DNA from: Anthostomella pinea
Lineage: Eukaryota > Ascomycota > Sordariomycetes > Xylariales > Xylariaceae
NCBI GenBank assembly: GCA_963556695.1
Contig: CAUWAG010000004.1
Coordinates: forward strand, 620,001 to 684,000
Length of the DNA stretch: 64,000 nucleotides
Direction: 5' to 3'
Part shown: one piece after another, positions 1 through 10,928 of the stretch
How positions within the stretch are numbered: position 1 is the first letter of the stretch
Layout of the letters: each line of letters opens with the position of its first letter
The notes under the pieces: generated by a model
The model's database searches: none
Told to the model about the DNA's origin: nothing
The model's input: the letters and a program-made list of their open reading frames with translations, nothing else
Program-made: the position numbers and the translations under genes

Positions 1-803
1 AAGCATTCCTAACATGAAGCATGGGAAAGTGGCAAGTTGTAATGTGATATGGGAAAACAAGGTTGATGGGCATGCAATGTGATCATATGTAGAGCGGATG
101 ACGACCTTCTGAGCAGTGACTGGCGGCAAGTGTCAGTCGCCGTTTTGGCCTGTTTACTAGATATGTATCTATCCAATGAAATGTACGCATTGAGGCGTTA
201 GGCACATAGTCAGCATTATGTGCCTTCTGGCAGGGGCCCACAATACCATGTTACGATGACTAGTATTCTGGATGTTCTGCTTGCTGTCTAGAAGGATGGG
301 AGCTTGTCCCATCCGAAAGGTCTCTTTAGTCTAGATACAGTGCAAACGGTACCTTGTCCCTTGGGCAACAATCCGGCCCAACCGACAAGACACCTGACAG
401 CTGGAATCAGCTGGATCCACAATTATGCCTGGTCTGTGCACGCGATGAAGTGCATAAGCGTGGACAACCAACCTCGTGGATTCCGCAGTGGCCCAAGCTT
501 CTTCACCAGGCAGACCCTGAGCTTTCAGCTAGCTGCCCGCGTAGCTTGACGCGGTGCACCCACCCGAGCTGACAGCTCTCCGATCGCGACTTCGTTACCT
601 CCACTGTCCTGTCACATTGGATACCGACATCTCATCCTGCTTCCATCCCAAGTCACCTTCGCCCGTTGTGACTCAACCTCAACCACCAGAAGTCAATCTC
701 GGTTGATTCAAATACAGCTCCTGCGACGCGACACCCGACCTTTCGTCGCAACCTCAGTGGCGCAATCAGAACCCACCTACCTTCGTCGTCGCCCATTATC
801 ACA
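1..803. other. Intergenic / promoter side of the histone chaperone gene
   Basis: No reading frame here has coding character; the short frames near 304-572 overlap each other and resemble no protein. The last 200 bases before the ATG at 804 are pyrimidine- and CA-rich, as fungal 5' leaders often are. No TATA box or other defined site can be supported. Confidence 0.5.
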
Positions 804-2370
804 ATGGCAGAGCCAACTCCGACTGATACGTCCACCATGTCCGCCGTCCCGTCTGCCGTCGCCTCAGCCGTCGGGTCCGCTGTAGGCACCCCGCAATCCG
901 TCCCGCCCATGGACCCGGAGGAGCGCGCCAAATCTATCAACGTGTCGCTGGCCGACCTCACTGCCAAGGGAACCGCCCTCTACCAGTCCAAGAAGTACGA
1001 AGAGGCGTCCGAGGTCTTTTCACAGGCCACCGAGATGCAGGCCGAGCTCAATGGCGAGCTGGCGCCCGAGAATGCCGATATCCTGTTTCTCTACGGTCGC
1101 AGTCTTTTCAAGGTTGGCCAGAGCAACAGCGATGTCTTGGGCGGGAAGGCTCCCGACGAGAAGAAGAAGAATTCGAATGGCGCCACCAACTCCAAAGCAA
1201 AGAAGCCGCAAGCCGAATCATCCACTGTCAACGCGCCCGAGGAGAAGACCGAAGCCGAGCAGGTCGCCGAGGAGGGTGTAGCCATTATTGCAAAGAACGC
1301 GACTGGCAGTGGAACAAGTGAGGCTGAGACGGATGCCAAGAAGCCGCTCTTCCAGTTCGAGGGTGATGAAAACTGGGAAGAGTCGGATGACGAAGACGAA
1401 GTTGAAGGTGATGCCCAGGAAGAGGAAGAGGACGACGATCTCGCTGTTGCATTCGAGATCCTCGATCTCTCGCGCGTCTTATTCGAGAAGCGCCTTGAAC
1501 AGCTGAATTCCGAAAAGGCGGAAGCTGGGGAGAACGACAAGGTCATTCAGCACATCAAAGAGAGACTCGCTGATACGCATGACCTCCTCGCAGAAATCTC
1601 CCTAGAGAATGAGAAGTGAGCCAGCAAACTCACACTTCAGATAAACGAGCAGCTACTGACGTATTAGCAGATTCCCCGCAGCCATCACAGATTGCCGCGC
1701 CACCTTGAAGTACAGGAAAGAGCTTTATCCTCAAAAATCGGAACTTGTAGCCGAAGCGCACTTCAAGCTCTCTTTGGCGCTCGAATTCGCGTCTGTGACG
1801 ACGACCCAGGAAGACCAGGGCGATGCAGGCCCGAAACAGGTTGATGAAGGTCTACGGACCGAGGCAGCTGATGAACTGGAGAGCGCCATCAAGAGTACAC
1901 AACTCAAGCTGGAGAACAAGGAGGTCGAACTCGCTATGATGCATGTGGTGGAGGACAACGACGTGACGCGCAAGCAGATCGCTGAGGTCAAGGAGCTAAT
2001 CGCGGACATGGAGCAACGGGTGAGTCTACCACTTTCCCGTCCACTCCTTGTCGGCGCGATTTGAAGTAGATGCTAACCCACAGAAAAGCTCGTTGAACTA
2101 CGCAAGCCGCCCGTTGACATGAATGATGCTCTCGGCGATGACAATCCCTTGGCCGGAATCTTGGGCAAGGCACTGGGCGAGTCGGCGGCCGAGACGCAAG
2201 CGCGCGTCGAGGAAGCCAAAAAGACCGCCAATGACCTGTCTGGTCTGGTGCGCAAGAAGCCCAAGGAGCAAATTGAAGAGTCCAATGGCAAGCGTAAAGC
2301 CGAGGATGCTGCTGCGGAAGAAGAGGTCGAGGCGAAGAAGGCCAAAGTGGAGACTGCTACCGAATCGTAG
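804..2370 (+). CDS. sim3: NASP/Sim3/Hif1-family histone chaperone (SHNi-TPR)
   Basis: Three exons (804-1615, 1671-2019, 2089-2370) encode 480 residues. The introns are 55 and 69 nt; the second uses the acceptor at 2088, the one that keeps the family reading VELRKPPVD, with TGCTAAC branch sequence at 2071. A TPR-like helix pair lies at about residues 48-82. A long acidic stretch (about 188-212) interrupts the repeats, as in NASP proteins, where it binds histones. The SHNi-TPR follows at about 258-300, spanning intron 1, with KYRKELYPQKSELVAEAHF. The C-terminus has a basic nuclear signal (GKRKAED ... KKAKVE). The family binds H3-H4 (CENP-A in fission yeast Sim3) in the nucleus and hands histones to assembly factors. 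Family assignment is strong; choice between Sim3-like and Hif1-like roles is inference. Confidence 0.9.
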
Positions 2371-3634
2371 CTGTCTACCTACCTAGGTAGCTGGAAGGTC
2401 TGCAGATCCTCAGCATTTCTTGGGATCGACCTCATCGCGACGCGCATGCTTTGGGAAACATTCCAAGCGGTGACCTTTTCCTACTCATCTGGACGGGGTT
2501 GGATAAAGTCGGTTCCGCGCATTGGCCACGGGTCATGATCCAGACTATCTCCTTCACACGTCGCTGTTCCTGGCATCACAGGCGGGCGGAGTCCATGTGG
2601 GTCTGTATATTACCATGTAAAAGCCATCCTACTAGGTAGGGCACGGTGTTTGGTGGCTGGGTGGCAGTGAGCGGATGGTATGAGAGATGCAGGGTTTCTC
2701 CCGAGATGCCTCTCGCTTTCTGAAATCTGGCACAAAGGCGTCGTAGCTAGGTAGCTAGGACTTTGTTGCTTACGATCAATTGACATGCGGCACGTGTATA
2801 CCCAAGTCTGTGTGATGGTTTCTGTGACAAGTGTGAGTTCTTCCAATTATGGGCTAATGTACCATTCTCCTGGGACGCAATTGAATCGTGAGTGATCGGA
2901 CATCGCCCTAGCATGTGCCGTCCAGCTGGGCTTGAGAGCTACGAGTGAGCAATTTACTCGACGAAACTGTTCTGCGCAGCATTATCTCGCAGGTATAGTT
3001 CATGTCAAATGAGGTTTTCCTTCTATGAAGTCAAACCCCCAATCAAAACCGAAAACTCCTATGCCCCCAAAAACAGCAATAATCGACATGTAAGCCGTAG
3101 CACATAACTTGCCTACCCAGGTACCTTGAGTCAACATTGGATACCCTATCAAGGTAGGCAAAATTGATAGTTATCGCATACTCGTACAGGGACTCGACTC
3201 CAGTCAGTCTCCAACGACCGTAAGAGGAAAACGACAACATCTCAACGCGATCCCATACCATTTCATTGCGTTGAGGAGACAGCCGAACGTGTAGTGCGAT
3301 CGGCCTAGCCCAACCCCGATCCACCCCGTCGGACCACCGCCTTGGGTGTGAGTGTTCCACGAAGAGAAGATTCACCTTGATCGTCGTGGTTGTGGTATCG
3401 TTGGTACCGCAGCTTGGAACGATCGGGTGATGCAGGAGAAGGGGCCCCGTATAGAGTATCGCTACTAGTGAGGCCGCTTCGAGGATCTCTACCTGATTGA
3501 GGAGTTGCCGCCGATGATAGCGCCAATGTTTCCAAGCCTGAATCCTCTGCTGTCCACCGAATACCATTTAAGCCGACAGCTGGCCCTGCTCCAATGAAAG
3601 ATCCCACCCGTCTCGAACCTGGCAGATTGGCCTC
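2371..3634. other. Intergenic region between convergent genes
   Basis: This 1.26-kb gap lies between the 3' ends of the chaperone (+) and the Cdc50 gene (-). No supported gene. It carries several copies of a short TACCTAGGTA/TAGGTAGG-type motif (near 2376-2392, 2632, 2743-2757, 3115, 3150), also scattered through other gaps in the window. Frames at 3043-3567 (-) and 3305-3607 (-) overlap each other and show no domain. Confidence 0.5.
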
Positions 3635-4992
3635 CTATGACAAATCACGACCGGTCGATATGCCCGCAGCGGGGGCAGACGCCTTGCCTTTGCCCTTCGC
3701 GGCTGCCGATGGCGGGGCGTTGTTCCAGGACAGGTAGGTGTGGTCACCAAGTTTCCGGGGCTTGATGAGATTGGTGATCAGGAAGAGGAGCGCCAGGGCG
3801 ATGCAGAATCCGCCGACTACCAGCCATAGTATGCCCAGAAAGTTGTTCTTGCCGCCCATAGGAGACAGTGTCGTGATGACGATACTCTTCTTGCCCTGGT
3901 ACACGTCGGTTCGGAAGTCTAGTTCATCATGTCAGTGATACTTGGTGAGACAGTACAGAAGGTAACTCACTGTCGGTGATGTTGAGGGCATATGTGCCCG
4001 CCTGCAAAGTATCGCCATCGTTCCTCATGTATAGCTTGCTGAAGGTCGGCAAGCCAGCCGTCCTCATCCATACTATGAAGTGTTCGTCTTCCTTCAAGTT
4101 CGGCGGTGGGTTGTCGTCATTGTACCTGCCGTTGGGGTATCGTATCTGCCAGTCCGGGGGCGGGACAATGTTACTGTAATCCGTGCTCTTCCTCGGCCCA
4201 TACAAGTCCTTGTCTGATGACCAAGCAATGCCCGTCTCTTTCATCTCGTACGCCCGCACGTCTTCATCACCGCTGACACCTAAGCGCACGGGATGACCTA
4301 TCGTGTCGTTGAACAGTGAATTGGCGATCAAGCCACAGGGGTAGATTGCTGTGCCATTCAGAAGGTCCAGAGGATCGCAAGGCGAGTCATCGACCTGGGA
4401 GGTGCTGACATCATCGCCCAGTAGCTGCTTGTCGTAGTATGATGCTACGTAGCGACGGTGGTTCTGGTAGAAGTTCTCAAGGCGGTAGTAGAGCAGGACC
4501 GGCGCAGGCATGTTTTCCGGTACGACAAATTGAAGGGTGCAGTTTATCAAGTTAGGGACCACATGGGTCCCGTTTCCAAAGGTGGAATTGATGTTTTCGG
4601 TGCGTTGCCACTGGGCCGTAACATTGCTATTGTCGTTGAAACCAGGGAATACGGTATCGGAAGGCATCAGCGCGAGCTGGTCGGTGGGAGCATCTCGGAA
4701 GCAGTTCGTGTAGTCGATCCGCAGTTCTTTAACCTGACCAGGGAGTGGTTAGCATTGACACAACAGATGCAACGTCTATGGTCCGTACCGTCGAGCTGGC
4801 ATAGATTAGCAGACCCCCAATGGGCGCTGTGATGATACCTATCACGAAGAAGAGCGGAATGACGGTCTTTGGGGTGAGGATTGGCTGCCATGCTTTCAGA
4901 CGTTGCTGGCGGAACGCTGTGTTCGCGGGGCGTCGGCTCTTCTTCTTGTCCTTGGATTGGTCGATGCTCTCGGGCGGCGAAGTGTCGTCCAT
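3635..4992 (-). CDS. Cdc50/Lem3-family P4-ATPase (flippase) beta subunit
   Basis: Three exons on the minus strand (4992-4789, 4733-3971, 3918-3635) encode 416 residues, with introns of 55 and 52 nt. The start MDDTSPPES is chosen because upstream sequence in frame shows no family similarity. Residues 21-42 ([20 protein letters not shown]) are the family's cytosolic signature, followed by membrane segment 1 (about 44-66). The large lumenal loop has IDYTNC, conserved cysteines and several N-glycosylation sequons (NVT, NST, NGT, NCT, NDT, NIT). [12 protein letters not shown] leads into membrane segment 2 ([20 protein letters not shown]). The family is needed for ER exit and activity of phospholipid-flipping P4-ATPases in Golgi, endosome and plasma membrane. 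Which of the yeast paralogues (Cdc50, Lem3, Crf1) it matches cannot be told by eye. Confidence 0.93.
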
Positions 4993-5516
4993 CTTGCGAG
5001 TGTTGAGATGGCGCGCGGGTAGATTCGTGGGAGGTGGAAACTGCAAGTTGCAGGTTAGTTGTCGACGGTCGTTGTGCTGGCCCGAAAGAGCCGCGGGTCG
5101 CACGGGAGGCCCGAACTAGAGTGGATCTCGAATCTCTGGGTGCGAATGTTTATCTCTACCGGGTTCGGCGGAGGGTGTGCTCCCTCAAGTGAAGCATGCA
5201 AATCGTTCCCTTATTGTGGCAGCGATTCAAGTGATGCCAGGGCGACGTGTACTGGGCCAGTGAGGTAGGTGGCAGGTGGCAGGTGGCAGGTGGTGAATGA
5301 GTGACGGGAATGATGCGACGGCACGGGGTTTAGCTGAAGACAGTTGATCCCCAGGGCTGCCAGGCCGGTGCGTCAGCCCGTATTCCAAATTTGTGGCTGT
5401 AACGCAACCTCCAGCTCAGCCACACAGGCCACTGAGGCTTGGCATCAAACCCCCACGACCCGTGACTTGGGCTTCTATACTCAACATCACATCGTCAATC
5501 ATCACATTGCCTATAG

Positions 5517-5646
5517 CACCAAGCTGAGAACAAGGACTGGAATCTGAAGGTTCCTGAAGCAATTAAGGCTTTGAACAACATATACGTGGAGAAGACTGGA
5601 TACACTCCCTTTGAGATACTGTGGGCATCTTGCACGAGGAGTCTAT
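5517..5646 (+). pseudogene. Relic of a retroelement integrase (Ty3/gypsy-like)
   Basis: A 42-codon open stretch reads ...AENKDWNLKVPEAIKALNN and then IYVEKTGYTPFEILWA, which matches in layout the integrase segment of Ty3/gypsy elements, where a row of LP..AY/LN is followed by STG.TPFELLYG. A TAG precedes it at 5514 and TGA closes it at 5644. No reverse transcriptase, gag or LTR is seen nearby, so it is an old fragment. It could also derive from another integrase-bearing element. Confidence 0.4.
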
Positions 5647-6560
5647 GAGAAAGAGAACACACAATGCGGATGCCACACTTCGCCATGCCTTGAGTCGTTT
5701 TCATTCAAGTTGCCACAAGATATAGATGCAGGAAGATCTGGTGGCCTAGCAGGTCGGTCGCCTAAAGCACTATTAATAAGACGCGAGGATTAAGCATGTG
5801 AACGAGTGACATCTGCCCCCAATCCTCTACCCTCGCAAACCTTGCGTACTTAAGACCTCCTTTTCCACCTTCGTCCTTCGACCTCCTACGAATCTAACAC
5901 CCCCATTTATTAGCATGGGTGGCATTAGCCTCGTTATTGCGAATGGCAGCTGCTAGGCAAACGTTAACGTAGCTCACCTTAACGAGTACACCCCGTGTAA
6001 GAATGCGGCCGGCAGCAAGACGTCCGTACCAAACACCAGGCAAACAAGCTCCCATAAACCTCAAGGCTGTAAACTACTGTAGCAATGATAATTCTATCAG
6101 GTCATCCGGAAAGCAAAACCCAAATGGAATGTCTAGGAATGAGAATATAAAAATAAGAAAAATATAATCCCAAGTTCAGTGGCACGGTGTTGATAGGAAG
6201 ATTAACTTACTAGGTTTTTCTGTGGGGGGCGAAAGCAAAGAAAGCAAGGCGATGCGAGCGAGAGCGAGAAAGCAGCCACCTGAGACCAAGTTAGCAAGTT
6301 CTCTACCAGATCGATCGCAGCTGTGATTGGTAAGTGCTTGGTGGCGGGTTTTTTTTTTGTGCTGTCGAACCGTTAGTCTATCGAGCGCAGCGAGGTGGAA
6401 TCAAGATACCACCACGCCACTGAACCTGAACTTTGGGATCGGATTGGAATTCCAATCGATGGAAGAACGGCGAGGTATGGGCATACATATGGGCTGTAGC
6501 GCCGCCGACGGTGACCTGGCAACGAGCAACTGAAGCACCAGCTGTCACCGCCCTCGTGCA

Positions 6561-6741
6561 CACGGAATAAGGAAAAACTTCATCCGGAATTTCTCTTCAC
6601 TGCACCATGATGAATTTGTCTCGCTCTCTGCCATTGGCCCTTTCGCCCTTGTTGAGCACGGGATAAGGAACCAACTTCTTCCGGAATTTCTCGTCATTGC
6701 ACCACAATCAAACTTTGATGGTTTTGCGTTCTCTGCCCTTC
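6561..6741. repeat. Diverged tandem duplication, unit about 98 bp
   Basis: Two segments, starting near 6561 and 6659, share in order a GGAATAAGGAA-type start, CTTC.TCCGGAATTTCTC, ATTGCACCA/ACTGCACCA and a CTCTCTGCC/TTCTCTGCC end. The copies differ by small substitutions and one short insertion. It is a local duplication; no coding function is visible in either copy. Confidence 0.6.
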
Positions 6742-8711
6742 GCCCCTCCACGCTCACCCTCTTCAGATGGATACTGGACGCTCCCGACTGCAGCAACGCC
6801 TACCCAAGAACCACGTACCTCAGTCTCTCATTAATATTAACGGTACACGTAGATCTATCGGCCTTGAAGCATCTCCCAGCCACCAGCAAAACAGTCGAGC
6901 CATGTGCCCCTGATAACAGCCATCTATGTTGCTTCCACCCTTCATATTCTCCGGCTAGGAAATTCATGGCAACTCAATCAATCTAGGCTCCTTGGGAACA
7001 TTGCATATCCTATTCTCAACCGACTACTCAAGAACCCACCGTATGCTTTAATCCGACCAAGCATGTGCTGCGCTGGACTCGTTTCGTTCAGTCCGTCATG
7101 AAGAATAGGTACGTCTCGGGAGACTGTGCTGCCATGCTACCATGCTACCACGGCGGTTGTGTTTCTTGGTGTTGAAGTGCATCAACTTGCAGCTGTGTAC
7201 ACCACATTATGTTCAACCCATCCTTTCCAGAATCTCCCATGGAAGCTAACAGCTCAATAGCACCATCCTCCGTTGCCACGGCCGTCCCTTTGTTTGCGAT
7301 CTGAAGCGCCACTCTATAACCCCTAGCAGAGCTCTTTGATTTCCTGGTTCTAGCAGAGCGGAAGATTGCACGGTAATGTGCAATCGCCAAGCTATAGTCA
7401 GCAACACGAACGACACTGCCACGGGTCTGATAGCTGCCAGTGCTGTCCCCTTCAAGTAGTACCGATGTGACAGGCTTCACAGCCACCTCAAGAAGACGAA
7501 TGCTTCATGGATAATACAGTGTGGGCCAAGAAAGCCACTCTCGCCTGCCGCGCTGTCACAGCGCTTTAGAAGCAGGTGAAGGCGATTGGGGTATGGACAA
7601 GAGTGGAATTATGGATCAGATGGGCCCATAGCTGGCACTCTTGGCCAGGCCTGCGGCCACACAATGCAGGCTTTTGCGTCTTTCTGAAGAGTACGAAGAT
7701 GTTCCGACTGATAAACCCCAGATTCCGGGATCTCAAGGTCAGTGATGCAATTCAGCAAGACAAGCTGCAGGTTGGTTTTCATTGAATTTCCCCTCATCGG
7801 GAATCTTCGATTGGATGAATGATATGAAACAGTATTTCCCCTTCCTACATTTGCGACAATCTTCCATTGTCTCCCCTTTCTTCATTTGCCTGCCAAGGTA
7901 GATATGGTACAAGCGTTTGTGGCACTGGTGTATGCTTACTTGGACACAATGAGAGCCGCTAAGTCGGCACCTCCCCTACGCCACGGCACTTGTAGACATA
8001 CCCATTTGTGTTTGGCTTTCTCCGTGTATCTATGTTGGTATTCAAGTATCTACCTACAAGTAACAAGGGACAATGGGGTCACCACGAGTTTTCAGACCGG
8101 GTCATAGACGCATCGCATTGGATGAGGCACTATGTGGATCGGACATCTTGCATATAGCATCCAGGGGTATTTGTTACGGAACCGAATCTGCTGATACCTG
8201 TCTCTAAGTTGTCATGGATATTAGAAATGCAATCTGCTCATGCTCGTTTCTACCCTAACCCTATCTCCGCCAATCGACTTTGACAATGACACTTGAACCA
8301 GGGCACGCATGGAAGAGATCATGAGCAGTGATGTATGAAGACTTTATAGTCTTGTATGTTAGGATAATCTCAGCAGCTTTGCACATTCAGGTACGACATG
8401 GCGGCCAACCCAACATCTGATCTTCCTGGGAAGAACTGAAATTTGGACTTTTCCCAGGACCTAGTCGACAAGAAGGTTGGCAGACACTCTCAAGACTGAA
8501 AGCTGGGTATTAATGGACATGTTGTTATAGTGGTCAAGTTGACATAGTCCCGGCGAGTGCAGTAAGATCAACCTTTCAATTCAGATGAGCAGCATATACC
8601 AAACCGCAGGTTGGGAACACAGGTTCCCTCAATTTCACATGTCTGGCTACTCTTCGCATCTCCGTCCGTACCACCACCAAAATCCTCCATAGCAAACATA
8701 CCTAGCCTATC

Positions 8712-10507
8712 TCAGATCTCAATAACGATCCTCCCAACCCCCCTACTAACACAACTCAGCATCCCCTCCCCCTCCCCATCGCCCTCCACGCCCTCCACCA
8801 GCGCCGAACCCCTATGCTCGACCCTCCCCTGCCGAAGCGCCACCCTGCACGTCCCACAATTGCCCACTTCGCAACTACTCGCCACCCCGTCGTCGCCAAA
8901 GCACCGCCGCAGCACCTCCAGCAGCGTCTCCTCTTCGCCCACCCTCAGGACCCTGCCCCCGCGGTTCGCGACCTCGACCTCGAACGGGTCCCCCGTCGCG
9001 TCCGCGGCGAAGGCCTCGAAATGCACCTCGTCGGGTCCGAGCCCGCACCTCTTAGCCTCGCGTGCCGCCTCTTCCATCATGCGCCGCGGCCCACAAACAT
9101 AAACGTGCGAGTTCCACCCCAGGTCCCCCAAAATCTTGGGGATGTCCATGCGCTCGCCCTTGGACCTATCGTACAGCCGCACCGAGTCGCCCAAACCATC
9201 AACGCGCTCGCGGAACGGAACGTCCGCGGTGGACTGGACGCCGTAGTGCAGCGTCGTCTCCCAGTTGATGCGGCTGTACGTCTCCATCATGCCGAGGAAG
9301 GCCGTGATGCCGATCCCGCCGACGACGAAGAGGTGGTTGCTGGCCGCGGCCACGGGCTTGACGTCCGTGGTGATGCGGCCGACCTGGATGACGTCGCCTT
9401 CCTGCGCCGTCTGGTGCAGGTACGCCGACCCGCCGCGCCCGGGCTCTTCCCGCGCGACGCCCAGCTCGAAGCGGTTCGGACTCCCCGAGACGATCGAGTA
9501 CGAGCGCAAGAGGCCGTTCGGCAACTTCAGTCGCACGTGCGAGCCCAGCTGTAAGTTAGCCAATGCCCCTTCCCCGCCGGTATCATGCTCGGGCCTCACG
9601 GCCTCCAGGACAAAGGACGAGATCCGCGCCGTCTGCGCCTTCTTCTCCACGAGCTTGTACTCGCGCCACCGCTCGGCCTCCTTCGCCTCGCTGCCCGCCG
9701 CGCGCTTCTGTCTAGCCTTGAGCTTCGCGACGCGCGTCTCAAACGCCTTCCTGCTCTCATCGCCCATGTCGACAACACCAGCCAGCAGCTCGTTCATCTC
9801 AGCATCATCCAGCGTGCGATGCAGATACTCCTGGACCCTCTCGATCGTCCACCTGGGATGCTTGCGCTCCACGAGACGGATCTCGTCGCCCGCCGCCACG
9901 CTACCCTCGCGCAGCACGCGGTAGTACCAGCCCGTGCGGCTGGTCTTGTACGTGTTGGGCGCGAAGTTCTTGAGCTGGAACCGGTGGTTCAGCTTGAAGC
10001 ACGGCTGGCGCGGCAGGGAGACTTGGAGCAGCACGCCGTCCGTGCCGACGGCCACGACGTCCCCGATGCAGACGTTGCGCTCGTTCATGCGCTCCGTCAC
10101 GAAGTTCTCGCCGAAGCCGCCGGGCTGGAAGCGCGCGGCGGCCTCGGGGAACTCGTCGCGCCAGGTGGGATAGTGGGATGCGCAATCTATAGCTCGTTAG
10201 ACCGAAGCGCATGACTCATACCGCATCCCCCGTCCCCTCAAGTCGCAAGAGGCAAAAGACAAGAGCAAGAGTAGTAAAAGAACTCACATCCGTGAATTGC
10301 CTTGTCCGGTCCACCGTGAAAGGTCAGATCATGTTCATCCGCATCCAGTCCCCCCAGGGAGACGGGGATTCGGCCGTCGCGCAGTTCCTTGTCAATCCCG
10401 GACTGGATCTTGAGGCCGGGCATCGCCTTCATCTTACTGGTCCGGATCTCCAGGATCGTATCCCGCTCAAAAGGCGCGTACAAGTCGATGTCGGCCGCCG
10501 GCGCCAT
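8712..10507 (-). CDS. MOSC domain + flavin reductase + 2Fe-2S ferredoxin fusion oxidoreductase
   Basis: Two exons (10507-10288 and 10186-8712; 101-nt intron restoring HGYCASHYP) encode 564 residues. The N-terminal half is a YiiM-type MOSC domain (about residues 25-190) with HGGPDKAIHGY and GGFGENF, followed by a small helical bundle (WTIERVQEYLH). MOSC domains bind molybdenum cofactor or handle sulfur. From about residue 250 comes a phthalate-dioxygenase-reductase-like module: flavin motif RSYSIVSG at about 301-308 and nucleotide-binding FVVGGIGITAF at about 361-371. The C-terminus is a plant-type ferredoxin with Cys512, Cys517, Cys520 (C-x4-C-x2-C) and Cys552. Electrons would flow NAD(P)H, flavin, 2Fe-2S, then to the MOSC centre or a partner. 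Substrate unknown; a role in reducing N-hydroxylated or sulfur compounds is inference. The GC-rich coding DNA makes long antisense frames that are not genes. Confidence 0.9.
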
Positions 10508-10928
10508 TGTGTCTGAGAGATCAAAAGGGGAAGAGATTAGCTTGATGTGGGTTGCACGAGAGTTGGAGATGGTCAAATTATAGACTATTCGGAGCGGGTC
10601 CGGGCATCACTAAGCAGCCTCCGGCACTTCTTGTTAACAGTCTGAAGATGCGCGTATCTTAAGAAGCATACATGCGAATTACGCAAAGAAGCACGTTCAA
10701 TGATCGTTCCTCTTGCCATGGACGTATTTTCAATATCCTCTTATCAACACCAGGCGGCATCGCTGGTAGACCTGAGTATGATGGTAGGAACTGAACCATG
10801 GCCTCCATGACTCGGCCCTGCTGAGATACGGCACTGAAATCCCACCGGTATCATCAGCCCAAGTTATTCTTCCACTGGATTGCACAGGTCGATGCATATA
10901 GGAATCTATATCACCCAGCCCAGTATGT
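10508..10928. other. Short intergenic region
   Basis: About 420 bp between two minus-strand genes: 3' flank of the 643-residue protein and promoter of the MOSC fusion gene. No site can be defined with confidence. Confidence 0.5.

Larger units (their letters stand above)
4993..8711. other. Long gene-poor interval
   Basis: About 3.7 kb with no supported intact gene. The first part is the likely 5' leader and promoter of the Cdc50 gene. It contains a retroelement integrase relic (5517-5646) and a pair of diverged direct repeats (6561-6739), listed separately. A minus-strand frame of 113 codons at 7145-7486 is the longest open stretch but resembles nothing known and lacks nearby exons. GGCAGGTGGCAGGTGGCAGGTGG is a small tandem repeat at about 5271-5292. 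Confidence 0.45.

Noticed and set aside
7145..7486. 113-codon minus-strand frame as a gene
   Set aside because: No recognisable motif, no neighbouring exons, and overlapping open frames on the same strand.
9265..10214. Long plus-strand frames (219 and 209 codons) over the MOSC fusion gene
   Set aside because: Antisense shadows in GC-rich coding DNA; no motifs, while the minus strand has intact cofactor motifs.
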